Assembly (NCBI RefSeq): GCF_024807615.1
Contig: NZ_JANUCJ010000002.1
Location: 372,001-436,000 of the forward strand
Reading direction: 5' to 3'
From: Tsukamurella ocularis
GTDB lineage: Bacteria > Actinomycetota > Actinomycetes > Mycobacteriales > Mycobacteriaceae
DNA length: 64,000 nt
This document shows positions 17,933 through 25,927 of the stretch, in pieces. The notes under the pieces were generated by a model. The model did not search any database. It worked only from the letters and a program-made list of their open reading frames with translations, and was not told the DNA's origin. Positions within the stretch are counted from its first letter, which is position 1. Every line of letters starts with the position of its first letter. A program made the position numbers and the translations under genes.

Positions 17933-18850
17933 ATGCGCAGCCGCGCTCTGCTCGCCCTACCCCTGATCGCCGCCGCCACCCTGCTCTCGGCGTGCGGCGG
18001 CTCGTCCGATCCGGCGGCACAGAGCTCGAGCTACCCGATCCCGACGCAGGACGTCGTGTCGTCCGTCGCGGTGGACCCCGCCGCCCAGGCGCTGCTGCCG
18101 GCCGGCACGAAGGAGCTGACGCTGGGGCTCACCCGGCAGCCGGGCATCAATAACCTGCCGCACGCCGGGGAGGTCCCCGACGGCAACCCGGTGGGCCTGG
18201 ACGTGGACCTCCGCAACGCCGTGGCCAAGGCCCTCGGCGTGACCTGGAAGCAGGAGATCGGGACCTTCTCCACCATCATCCCGGGCGTCCAGAACGGCCG
18301 GTACCAGGTGGGCCAGGGCAACTTCGGCGTCACCAAACCGCGCCTCGAGGTCGTCGACTTCGCGACCTACCTCAACGACGGCCAGTCCTTCGTCGGCTCG
18401 TCGAATTCCGGTCTGACGAGTGTGAAGACGCTGGAGGACCTGTGCGGCAAGAAGATCGTCACGGGCTCGGGCACCACCTTCCAGCAGATCCTGGAGAAGG
18501 GCGTCGACCAGTGCACGTCGAAGGGCAAGCCCGCGTACACCGTGCAGTACCTCGACGACCAGGGCGCCGTGATCCTCAGCCTGCAGAACAACAAGGTGGA
18601 CGCCTACTTCGGGCCGACGCTCTCGCTGCGCTACCTGGTGGACAAGGTGCCCGGCACGAAGTTCCTCGGTGAGTACTCCACCACCGTGGTCGGTTTCGTG
18701 ACGGCCAAGGGCTCCCCCATCGCGCCCGCGATCTCGCAGGCGATCAACACGCTCATCGCGCGCGGCGAGTACCAGCGGCTCTTCGAGAAGTGGAAGGTCC
18801 CGACCTCGGCACTGCCGAAGTCCGAGATCAACCCGACCGCGGGGTTCTGA
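17933..18850 (+). CDS. ABC transporter substrate-binding lipoprotein (polar amino acid type)
   Basis: Extracytoplasmic solute-binding protein of 305 residues, anchored by a lipid. The signal peptide ends in the lipobox LLSAC (Cys21), followed by a Gly/Ser-rich linker. The mature part has family-3 binding-protein features: ELTLGLTRQPGINNLPH, NPVGLDVDLRNAVAKALG and DFATYLNDGQSFVG. Interestingly the usual first-strand region is longer than in HisJ. A good Shine-Dalgarno AAGGAG (17922-17927) lies 5 nt before the ATG. Together with the permease and ATPase it forms a complete importer; the LLM oxidoreductase starts 3 nt after its stop. Confidence 0.92.
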   Translation: MRSRALLALPLIAAATLLSACGGSSDPAAQSSSYPIPTQDVVSSVAVDPAAQALLPAGTKELTLGLTRQPGINNLPHAGEVPDGNPVGLDVDLRNAVAKALGVTWKQEIGTFSTIIPGVQNGRYQVGQGNFGVTKPRLEVVDFATYLNDGQSFVGSSNSGLTSVKTLEDLCGKKIVTGSGTTFQQILEKGVDQCTSKGKPAYTVQYLDDQGAVILSLQNNKVDAYFGPTLSLRYLVDKVPGTKFLGEYSTTVVGFVTAKGSPIAPAISQAINTLIARGEYQRLFEKWKVPTSALPKSEINPTAGF

Positions 18851-18853
18851 CCG

Positions 18854-19864
18854 ATGGCGATCGAGTCGCTGGCCTTCCTCACGCCGGGCAACTACGTCGA
18901 CGACGATCCCGCCTCCGGTCTCGAAGACACGCTGCGCCTCATCGAATTCGGCGAGCGCCTGGGCTACCGCGGCGCCTGGGTGCGCCAGCGCCACCTCGAG
19001 CACGGCATCTCCTCCGCGGCGGTCTTCCTCGGGGCGGCCTCGCAGCGCACGTCGACGATCGAGCTGGGCACCGCGGTGATCCCGATCGGCTACGAGAACC
19101 CGTTCCGGCTGGCGGAGGACCTGTCGCTCGCGGACGCCCTGTCCCGGGGCAGGCTGCAGCCCGGCTTCTCCACCGGGATGCCGCATGCGGACCTGCTCGC
19201 TGACGTCGTCTTCGAGGGCGACTGGCGCACCTTCGAGTTCGGGCACGCGCGGGTGGCGCGCACCGTCGAGCACCTGCGCGGCGCGTACCTCGGCGACGAG
19301 ACCGCACGGATCGAGTCCCCTGGCAACGTGCAGCGGCCCCGGCTGCAGCCGCACACCCCCGGCCTGGCGGACCGCTCCTGGTACGGCGGAACCTCGCTCG
19401 GCTCGTCCCGGTGGACCGGCGAGGCCGGCCTGCACCTGCTGACCGGCAACATCGTCTCGGCCGCGGGCATCGAGTCCGACGACTTCGGCACGGTCCAGGC
19501 CACCCTCATCGACGCCTACCGTGCCGCCGGCGGGGCCGGTAGGCGGGTCGCCGTCGGGCGGGTGATCGTGCCGACGGACAGCGCCGACCGGGCCACCGTC
19601 GCGCGCTACCGGGAGTACGCGCGGTCGCGCTACGACCGTACGCTGACGCCGCACGGCGACAAGCGCACGCTTTTCGCCGAGGATCTCGTGGGGCCGATCG
19701 CAGAGATCGCCGAGCGGCTCGCCGCCGACCCCGCGTTCTCCCCGGAATCCGGACCGGTCACCGAGTTCCGCCTGGAGCTTCCGTACGAGTTCGACGTGCG
19801 CGACTACGAGCAGATCCTCACCGACGCACGCGGACTGCTGCCCGCCCTGTCGTCGGCGGCCTAG
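18854..19864 (+). CDS. LLM-class flavin-dependent oxidoreductase cotranscribed with the ABC importer
   Basis: A 336-residue luciferase-like TIM barrel (MAIESLAFLTPGNYVDDDPA at the start; YRGAWVRQRHLEHGISSAAVFLG; SRGRLQPGFSTG). A His-Gly motif near residue 40-45 and the RLQPGFSTG loop correspond to the flavin-phosphate region of FMN-dependent LLM enzymes. It starts 3 nt after the binding-protein stop, so it is translationally coupled to the importer; the imported compound is probably its substrate or a precursor. Analogous operons in Bacillus (yxe, ytm) pair such monooxygenases with cysteine-derivative importers, which makes oxidative C-S cleavage an attractive inference. Confidence 0.87.
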   Translation: MAIESLAFLTPGNYVDDDPASGLEDTLRLIEFGERLGYRGAWVRQRHLEHGISSAAVFLGAASQRTSTIELGTAVIPIGYENPFRLAEDLSLADALSRGRLQPGFSTGMPHADLLADVVFEGDWRTFEFGHARVARTVEHLRGAYLGDETARIESPGNVQRPRLQPHTPGLADRSWYGGTSLGSSRWTGEAGLHLLTGNIVSAAGIESDDFGTVQATLIDAYRAAGGAGRRVAVGRVIVPTDSADRATVARYREYARSRYDRTLTPHGDKRTLFAEDLVGPIAEIAERLAADPAFSPESGPVTEFRLELPYEFDVRDYEQILTDARGLLPALSSAA

Positions 19865-19869
19865 GCGGT

Positions 19870-21495
19870 CTAGGTCCGGGTCTCGCGCAGGGTCCGGACG
19901 AGGTTCTTCTGGATCTTCCCGGTCGCCGTCTTCGGCAGGGCGTCGACGAAGACGATCTCCTTGGGCGCCTTGAAGCCCGCGAGGTTCTGCCGTGCGTACT
20001 CCAGCAGGGCGTCACCGTCGGCCTCGCCCGACGGTGACGTCACGACGAAGGCGGTGACGGCCTCGCCCCAGCGCTCGTGCGGGGTGCCGACGACGGCGAC
20101 CTCGGCGACGGCGTCGTGGCCGAGAAGAACGCGCTCGACCTCCACCGAGGAGACGTTCTCGCCGCCCGACTTGATGATGTCCTTGGCGCGGTCGGTGAAG
20201 TAGACGACGCCCTCGTCGTCCAGGTAGCCGATGTCGCCGCCGTGGAACCAGCCGTGCGCGAAGGCCTCCGTGTTCGCGGCGGCGTTGTTCCAGTAGCCCT
20301 CCATGAGCTGCGGTGCGCGATACACGATCTCGCCGACCTCGCCGGGCGGGAGCAGCGCACCGTCGTCGCCCATGATCGCGACGTCGGTGGAGACGGTGGC
20401 AGGGCCCCAGGAGTCGTCCTTGACGCCCTGGTGGCCGGTCCACTGCACCTCGGACGCCGGGGTCGTCTCCGTCTGCCCGGAGCCGAGGATGATGGCGGCG
20501 CCGGGGAACCGGGCCCGCAATGCCGTCAGCAGCTCGGCCGGCATCGGCGCCATTGCGTACAGGCCCGTGAGGAGCGACGCGGTGTTCTCATCGGTGAGCT
20601 CGGGGCGGGTGAGCAGGGCCGCCCACATCATCGGCAGCAGCGTCAGGTGGGTGACCCGGTGATCGACGAAGGCGCCCGCGAGCGCTGCCGGGTCGAAACC
20701 GCGCAGGAGAACCGCGGTGCCGCCGGTGACGAGCATCGGCATGAGCAGGGCGTCGAGAGCCGTGACGTGGAAGAGCGGCAACGCGATCGGCTGCACCGCC
20801 GGCTCCACATCGGGCCGCACGCCGAGCGCGACCGCGGAGGACAGCGCCGAGATGTGCACCGCGACATGGCTGGTGACCACGCCCTTCGGCCGGGCCGTGG
20901 TCCCCGAGGTGTACAGGCAATGCAGGATGTCGCGATCCTCGACAATGGTCTCCACGACGGAGTCGTCCGCGGCGGGCAGATCGGCGAAGGCGGTCGACGG
21001 GACGCCGCCCACCTCGGCGGGAAGTACACCGCCGCCGTTGGCCACGATGTAGACGGCCTCGACCCGGTGGTCGGCGGCACCCAGCGCCGCGGTGAGGGCC
21101 GGCGCGAAGACGTCCTCCGTGATGACGGCGCGAACCCCGCTGTCGCCGAGCTGGTACGCCACGTCGCCCGGGGCGAGCAGAAGGTTCAGTGGCATCGCCA
21201 CGACGCCGAGCTTGGCGCACGCGAACAGGGAGACCACGAACTCCCACCGGTTCTGCAGCTGCAGGGCGATCGCGTCGCCGCGGCCGTACCCGCGCGTCTG
21301 CAGGCCCCGGGCGAGGGCGTTCGAGCGACTCTCCAACTCGCGGTAGGTCACCGCCGAGCCACCGTCGACGAGCGCGACGCGATCGCCGAAGGAGCGCGCG
21401 GCACGGGTGGGCAGGTCGCCCAGGCACACGCGGTGGGTGAGGTTGACCACGAGGGGGTCGACACCGGACAGATCGGGGCGCAGCGCACGGCTCAT
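19870..21495 (-). CDS. Acyl-CoA synthetase / AMP-dependent ligase
   Basis: ANL-superfamily adenylating enzyme of 541 residues that activates a carboxylate with ATP and presumably CoA. Visible motifs: phosphate loop LYTSGTTARPKG (about 186-197), the A5 region GSGQTETTPAS, A7/hinge YFTDRAKDIIKSGGENVSSVEVE (about 430-450), and the catalytic lysine in PKTATGKIQKN near the C terminus. It lacks a carrier-protein domain. ATG 21495 is preceded by TACCGT at 6 nt, fitting a leaderless mRNA. It converges on the LLM gene at 18854 with only 5 nt between the stops and stands next to three further LLM genes. The acid substrate is unknown. Confidence 0.9.
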   Translation of the reverse strand: MSRALRPDLSGVDPLVVNLTHRVCLGDLPTRAARSFGDRVALVDGGSAVTYRELESRSNALARGLQTRGYGRGDAIALQLQNRWEFVVSLFACAKLGVVAMPLNLLLAPGDVAYQLGDSGVRAVITEDVFAPALTAALGAADHRVEAVYIVANGGGVLPAEVGGVPSTAFADLPAADDSVVETIVEDRDILHCLYTSGTTARPKGVVTSHVAVHISALSSAVALGVRPDVEPAVQPIALPLFHVTALDALLMPMLVTGGTAVLLRGFDPAALAGAFVDHRVTHLTLLPMMWAALLTRPELTDENTASLLTGLYAMAPMPAELLTALRARFPGAAIILGSGQTETTPASEVQWTGHQGVKDDSWGPATVSTDVAIMGDDGALLPPGEVGEIVYRAPQLMEGYWNNAAANTEAFAHGWFHGGDIGYLDDEGVVYFTDRAKDIIKSGGENVSSVEVERVLLGHDAVAEVAVVGTPHERWGEAVTAFVVTSPSGEADGDALLEYARQNLAGFKAPKEIVFVDALPKTATGKIQKNLVRTLRETRT

Positions 21496-21501
21496 GGCCG
21501 C

Positions 21502-21515
21502 ACGGTAACCGGTTC
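21502..21515 (-). promoter_or_regulatory. Promoter/operator of the acyl-CoA synthetase gene
   Basis: On the minus strand TACCGT (21507-21502) lies 6 nt before the ATG at 21495. It overlaps the near-palindrome GGTAACCGGTTCCC (plus strand, about 21504-21517, one mismatch from perfect), centred on AACCGGTT. The overlap with the -10 hexamer suggests a repressor site, but no local regulator gene points to which one. Confidence 0.35.
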
Positions 21516-21550
21516 CCACCGGGCGCGCGCCGCGAACGAGTGAAGAGGCA

Positions 21551-22891
21551 CTAACCGGCGCGCTGCGCCCCCGCCGCAGCATCAGGGACGGGCAGGCCGA
21601 GGTGATCGCGGAGCGTGGTTCCCTCGTACTCGGCGCGGAAGGCGCCGCGCTCCTGCAGCAGCGGCACGACGCCGTCGATGAACTCGTCGAGGCCCGTGGG
21701 CGTGAGGTGCGGAACCAGGATGAAGCCGTCGGCGGCGTCGGCCTGGATGTAGGTGTCGATCTCGTCGGCGACCTGCTGGGCCGTCCCGACGAACTGCGGC
21801 CGAGTGTTGAGCTCGATGACCAGCTCGCGGATGGAGAGGCCACCGGCGTCGGCCCGGGCGCGGTAGGTGGCGACGATCTCGCGAGGATCGGCGTGGAGCA
21901 CGCGGCCCTGCACCGCCGGGGCGTCGTAGACCGGATCCACGTCGGGCAGCGGACCGTCGGGGTCGAAGGACTGCAGTTCCCGGCCCCACACCTGCTCGAG
22001 GAAGTTGAGCGCGGTCTGCGGGCTGACCTGCCGGCGCCGGATGTCGCGCGCCTTCTCCTCGGCTTCGTCTGGCGTGTCGCCGACGACGGCGGCCGCGCCC
22101 GGGAAGACCTTGAGATGGTCGGGGTTCCGGCCGCGGTCGGCCGCGCGCCGTTTGACGTCGGCGTAGAAGGTGCGGCCGCTCTCGAGCGAGCCGTGCCGGG
22201 TGAAGATCGCATCGGCCTGCGCCGCGGCGAAGTCGCGCCCCTCGCCGGAGTCCCCCGCCTGCAGCAGGACGGGGTGCCCCTGCGGGGACGGCGGGAGCGG
22301 CGCGGCGCCGCGCACGTCGAACTGCGTTCCGTGGTGCACGATCTCGCCCTCGCCCCACCCGTCCCAGAACTTCCGCGCGACCGTGACGAACTCGTCGGCA
22401 CGGTGGTACCGGTCGGCGTGCGCGAGGTAGCCTCCGCGGCGGAAGTTCTCGCCCGTGAACGCATCGGAGCTGGTGACCATGTTCCAGGCCGCGCGGCCGC
22501 CGCTGAGGTGATCGAGCGTGGCGAACTGTCGCGCGACGTCGAAAGGCTCGTTGAAGGTCGTGTTGATGGTGCCCGCGAGGCCGATCCGGTCGGTGACGGC
22601 CGCCAGCGCGGCGAGCACCGTGAACGTGTCCGGGCGACCCACGACGTCGAGGTCGTGGATCCGGCCGAGGTGCTCGCGCAACCGCAGCCCTTCGGCGAGG
22701 AAGAAGAAGTCGAACTTCGCGCGCTCGGCGGCGCGCGCGAGGTACACGAACGAATCGAACTCCACCTGGCTGCGGGCCGCCGGATCCGACCAAACGGTGT
22801 TGTGGTTGACGCCCGGGAAGTGCGCGGCGAGATGGATCGGCTTGCGGTGCACACCCTCCCGGACAGGGACGTCGGCGCGGTCGGCGGTCAC
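21551..22891 (-). CDS. NtaA/SnaA/DszA-family FMN-dependent monooxygenase
   Basis: A 446-residue LLM enzyme of the NtaA/SnaA/DszA/SoxA subgroup, known for nitrilotriacetate, dibenzothiophene sulfone and N-acetyl-S-alkylcysteine oxidation with FMNH2 from a partner reductase. Subgroup features: KPIHLAAHFPGVNHNTVW at the start, AERAKFDFFFLAEGLRL, TINTTFNEPFDVARQFATLDHL and SGGRAAWNMVTSSDAFTGENF (about 120-140). GTG 22891 is chosen because it overlaps the upstream stop as GTGA; ATG 22903 is possible. It is the third gene of an LLM operon (25013-21551). Substrate unknown; organosulfur or aminocarboxylate is inferred. Confidence 0.9.
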   Translation of the reverse strand: MTADRADVPVREGVHRKPIHLAAHFPGVNHNTVWSDPAARSQVEFDSFVYLARAAERAKFDFFFLAEGLRLREHLGRIHDLDVVGRPDTFTVLAALAAVTDRIGLAGTINTTFNEPFDVARQFATLDHLSGGRAAWNMVTSSDAFTGENFRRGGYLAHADRYHRADEFVTVARKFWDGWGEGEIVHHGTQFDVRGAAPLPPSPQGHPVLLQAGDSGEGRDFAAAQADAIFTRHGSLESGRTFYADVKRRAADRGRNPDHLKVFPGAAAVVGDTPDEAEEKARDIRRRQVSPQTALNFLEQVWGRELQSFDPDGPLPDVDPVYDAPAVQGRVLHADPREIVATYRARADAGGLSIRELVIELNTRPQFVGTAQQVADEIDTYIQADAADGFILVPHLTPTGLDEFIDGVVPLLQERGAFRAEYEGTTLRDHLGLPVPDAAAGAQRAG

Positions 22892-23919
22892 AGGAGGCCC
22901 CATTCCTTGGCCAGGAGTTCGTGGCTGCGCAGCCGCGCGGCGTGGTCGTGCGTCACTGAGGTGATCACGACCTCGTCGGCGCCGGTGCGCTCGACGAGGG
23001 CACGCAACCCGTCGGCGACGCGGCCGGGCTCGCCGACGAACTGGGTATCGGTGCGGTCGGCGACCTTCCCGCGCTCCTCGTCCGTGAGGCCGGCGCTGTC
23101 GCGCGGATACGTGATCGCACCGGTGCCGTAGCGGATCGAGTGCACCCACGCCGGGAACCCGGCGGCGAGGTCCCGCGCCTGGCCGTCGGTGTCGCCGACC
23201 ACCACATCGGCGCTCACCACGAGATGCGGTGCCGCGAGGCGGTCGGAGGGCCGGAAGGCATCGCGGTACGCCTGCGCCGCCTCCAGTGTGCTCGCGGGGC
23301 TGACGTGGTAGTTCGCGACGAAGGGCAGGCCACGGGCGCCCGCGAGCTGCGCGCTCTCCCCCGCGCTGCTGCCGAAGATCCACACGGGCGCGTCCCGGGC
23401 CGCCTCTGCGACCGGCGAGCGCAGCGCGTGCCCGTCGGCGGTGAAGGTGCCGCCGACCAGGTCGAGGACGTCCTCGACCTGCCGCGTGTAGCTCGGCGGC
23501 TCCGCCTTCGGGTGGTAGAGCTGCTCGTAGCCGGCGACGATCGCAGGGTTAGGCGCGGGCGCTCCCGGCGGGGGCGTCCGCAGGCGCTGGCCCGTCCGGC
23601 CGAGGCCGATGTCCACCCGGCCGGGGTGGAGCGCGGCGAGCACGCCGAAGGCGTCGGCCACGGCGGGCGCGGTGGTGAAGCCGATGAGCACGGCCGCCGA
23701 CCCGACGCGGATCCGGCTCGTACGGGCCAGGATCTCGCCGATGAGGACGGCCGGGGCAGCGCTCGCGACGTGCGCGAAGTGGTGCTCGGCGACCCAATAC
23801 CGGCCGTAGCCCCAGTCCTCAGCGCGGCGCGCGAGGTCCAGGGTGTTGCGCAGCGCGTCCGACGGGGTGCCACCGTCCGGGATGGGCGCGAGGTCGAGGA
23901 CGTTCAGCCCGGTGGTCAT
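22888..23919 (-). CDS. LLM-class flavin-dependent oxidoreductase (group 1, CmoO/YtmO-like)
   Basis: A 343-residue group-1 LLM protein: MTTGLNVLDLAPIPDGGTPS, RYWVAEHHFAHVASAAPAVL and HPGRVDIGLGRTGQRL are the same three blocks as in the gene at 9827. In Bacillus ytm operons a protein of this group (YtmO/CmoO) accompanies an NtaA-type monooxygenase (YtnJ/CmoJ), and the same pairing is seen here. The start ATG overlaps the preceding stop by 1 nt (TGATG) and the end overlaps the next gene by 4 nt, so three LLM genes are tightly coupled. Substrate not known. Confidence 0.88.
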   Translation of the reverse strand: MTTGLNVLDLAPIPDGGTPSDALRNTLDLARRAEDWGYGRYWVAEHHFAHVASAAPAVLIGEILARTSRIRVGSAAVLIGFTTAPAVADAFGVLAALHPGRVDIGLGRTGQRLRTPPPGAPAPNPAIVAGYEQLYHPKAEPPSYTRQVEDVLDLVGGTFTADGHALRSPVAEAARDAPVWIFGSSAGESAQLAGARGLPFVANYHVSPASTLEAAQAYRDAFRPSDRLAAPHLVVSADVVVGDTDGQARDLAAGFPAWVHSIRYGTGAITYPRDSAGLTDEERGKVADRTDTQFVGEPGRVADGLRALVERTGADEVVITSVTHDHAARLRSHELLAKEWGLL

Positions 23920-25013
23920 CAGGCTCCCTTCACGGCGACGAAACGGTTGACCGCGGGTGCGAGGCCGAGGATCTCGCGGAGGGTTCCCGTCCGCGCGGCT
24001 CCGGGGAGGAGCGGGGCGAAGGCCGAACGGAGCCGCGGGAGGTCGACGGCGTTGACGCCGGGACGCAGGCGGGCACCGTCGAAACCGAGGGACTGCCACG
24101 CGGAGACGGTGCGCGCCAGGGATTCCCCCGTCCCGGCGAAGACGAGGGTGTCGTCGTCCGCGGGCTCGCGACGGTCCAGCTTCTCGATGCGGCGCAGTGC
24201 GGTCCGCTCGGAGTCGGCGAGGTGGACGGTGACGTCGACGAGGAGCAGCGGGACGCCGGCGGCGCGGAGTCGGCGGGCGGTCTCTGCGAGCTGCGCGTCG
24301 GGGGCCGCGGGGACGATCGCGACGTCCGCGTCGGCGGCGACGGACTCGGAGGCGGCGTCGGTGACGCGGACGATTACGGGAGGGCGACCCTGCGGGGGCC
24401 GCGGCGTGATCGACGGTCCCTTGACGGAGAAGTTCTCGCCGTGGAAGTCGATGTAGTGCAGCCGGTCCCGGTCGACGAACCGGCCGGTGGCGAGGTCCTT
24501 GACGATGGCCTCGTCCTCCCAGCTGTCCCAGAGGTCCTGCAGCACCTCGATGTACTCGCGGGCCTCGATGGCACGCGACGCCGCGTCTTGCGGCGACTTC
24601 CGGCCGAAGACGGCCGCTTCGGCGGCGTCCCCCGTGATGGCGGGGAGCACCCCGCCGCGGCCGCCGCTGACGTAGTCCAGCGTCGCAATGGCCTTCGAGG
24701 CGTGGAAGGGCTCGGTGTGGGTCGCGGTCACCGTGGGGACCAGGCCGATCCGCGGAACCGCGGGCGCCACGCGGGCGGCGAGCAGGGTCGCGTCGAACCG
24801 GCCGGTGAGGCGGTCGCGGGCGGTGAGCGAGAAGGAGTCCTCGAAGGTCACGAGGTCGGCGGCGGCCAACTCCGCGGAGCGGGCCAGCCCAACCCAGTGC
24901 TCCGCGGAGGTGGCCTCCAGTGGATCCGCGCCGACCTCCGCGAACGCTGCGGGATGCCAGCCGAACGGCTCCAGGGCTATCCCGAGGACAGGGCGTGAGG
25001 TCGGTGCGGTCAC
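23919..25013 (-). CDS. LLM-class flavin-dependent oxidoreductase, first gene of an LLM operon
   Basis: A 364-residue, more divergent LLM protein. Family features are VLGIALEPFGWHPAAF, ADLVTFEDSFSL, PRIGLVPTVTATHTEPFHAS and ATLDYVSGGRGGVLPAIT. The block FHGENFSVKGPSITPRPPQG (about 210-229), followed by PPVIVRVTD, resembles the NtaA-associated subgroup. The C-terminal half deviates from the usual LLM pattern and may bind a different substrate. GTG 25013 is supported by TACGGT located exactly 7 nt upstream (leaderless). It leads the operon with the 22888 and 21551 genes. Confidence 0.85.
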   Translation of the reverse strand: MTAPTSRPVLGIALEPFGWHPAAFAEVGADPLEATSAEHWVGLARSAELAAADLVTFEDSFSLTARDRLTGRFDATLLAARVAPAVPRIGLVPTVTATHTEPFHASKAIATLDYVSGGRGGVLPAITGDAAEAAVFGRKSPQDAASRAIEAREYIEVLQDLWDSWEDEAIVKDLATGRFVDRDRLHYIDFHGENFSVKGPSITPRPPQGRPPVIVRVTDAASESVAADADVAIVPAAPDAQLAETARRLRAAGVPLLLVDVTVHLADSERTALRRIEKLDRREPADDDTLVFAGTGESLARTVSAWQSLGFDGARLRPGVNAVDLPRLRSAFAPLLPGAARTGTLREILGLAPAVNRFVAVKGA

Positions 25014-25020
25014 GGATTCG

Positions 25021-25026
25021 ACCGTA
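25021..25026 (-). promoter_or_regulatory. -10 element of the three-gene LLM operon
   Basis: Minus-strand TACGGT (25026-25021) is followed by CGAATCC (7 nt) and the GTG start at 25013, a textbook leaderless arrangement. The same hexamer TACGGT precedes the ABC importer operon at 16145, so the two units might share a sigma factor preference. Confidence 0.5.
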
Positions 25027-25081
25027 TGCCGCGCGGTTTCGTCTGTGACCCCTTGCGCTCACCGTGGATCCAAGGGAATCG

Positions 25082-25501
25082 TCACCCGGCGAACACCGCG
25101 GCCGCGAGAGCCGCACCCATCATCGGCGGGCCGTGCGGCACCGTCCGGTCGCGGGCGACAAGCGCCCAGGCCAGGGTCAGCACCTGCGCACCGAGGACTG
25201 CGAGGAGCACCGCGGGAACGCCGCCGCACCAGGCGACGGCGGCGCCGAGCGGCGGCGCGAGCTTCACGTCGCCCGCGCCCATGCCGAGGGCGAGGAATGC
25301 TGCGCCGTTCACCGCGGCCCACAGCACGGCACCGACGAGCGGCGCGGGCGCACCGTCGAACACGGCCCAGAGCGAGCCGACGAGAGCGACGCACGCGGCG
25401 GGCAGGGTCAGGACGTTCGGGAGTCGCCGCTCGCGCACGTCGAACCAGCACAGCGCGGCGCACCACGCCAGGAAGACACCCCCGAAGAGCCCCCACTCCA
25501 C
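25082..25501 (-). CDS. Prepilin peptidase, A24 family (short form)
   Basis: Membrane aspartic protease of the type IV prepilin peptidase/preflagellin peptidase class, 139 residues. The two catalytic aspartates are visible: Asp21 in WFDVRERRLPN and Asp78 in the GxGD motif GMGAGDVKL. About five to six helices. It lacks the N-terminal methyltransferase domain of proteobacterial PilD, like the 139-aa Rv2551c of M. tuberculosis. It would process Flp/Tad or type IV pilin-like precursors, none of which is encoded in this window. Last gene of the alaS-ruvX-mltG-aroE run. Confidence 0.88.
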   Translation of the reverse strand: MEWGLFGGVFLAWCAALCWFDVRERRLPNVLTLPAACVALVGSLWAVFDGAPAPLVGAVLWAAVNGAAFLALGMGAGDVKLAPPLGAAVAWCGGVPAVLLAVLGAQVLTLAWALVARDRTVPHGPPMMGAALAAAVFAG

Positions 25502-25513
25502 CGGGCCAGTGTG

Positions 25514-25927
25514 TCAGGCCTGCAGTGCCTCGCGCAGCGCATCGGGGATCGGGATGGAGCCCGAGCCGTCGGCGGCGATCACGGCGTAGACGATCCGCCC
25601 CGCGACGGCCTCGGTCGGCTCGCCGGCGTCGAGGTCGGTCACGAAGACGAACTCGATCGTGAAGCTCTTCGTCCCGATCCGCCCGGTCCGCATCACGAGC
25701 TCGGTGTCGCCTTCGTCGGTCAGGCCCGCGGCGTAGTCGAGCTCGACGTGCACCACCTGCGAGTCGTAGCCTGCGGCGATCATCGCCTCGTACGGCGTGC
25801 CGCGGTCGGCGTAGAACTCACCGATCGCCGTGTCGACGTAGCCGAGGTACCACATGTTGAACATGACGCCCTGGCGGTCGATCTCGTAGTACCTCGGCCG
25901 GAAGCGATAGCGGAAGTCGGTGGTCAT
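25514..25927 (-). CDS. Acyl-CoA thioesterase, 4HBT/FcbC (YbgC-like) hotdog fold
   Basis: A 137-residue hotdog-fold protein hydrolysing an acyl-CoA thioester. The N-terminal RPRYYEIDRQGVMFNMWYLGYVD carries the catalytic Asp17 and the following glycine/asparagine of the 4-hydroxybenzoyl-CoA thioesterase family, and LVMRTGRIGTKSFTIEFVF is the central helix/strand region. The ATG overlaps the aroE stop by 4 nt. It is inserted between aroE and the prepilin peptidase. Substrate not predictable. Confidence 0.87.
   Translation of the reverse strand: MTTDFRYRFRPRYYEIDRQGVMFNMWYLGYVDTAIGEFYADRGTPYEAMIAAGYDSQVVHVELDYAAGLTDEGDTELVMRTGRIGTKSFTIEFVFVTDLDAGEPTEAVAGRIVYAVIAADGSGSIPIPDALREALQA

Noticed and set aside
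16159-25013. Bioluminescence (lux) operon
   Set aside because: The LLM proteins belong to oxidoreductase subgroups; no luxC/D/E or paired luxA/luxB was found.
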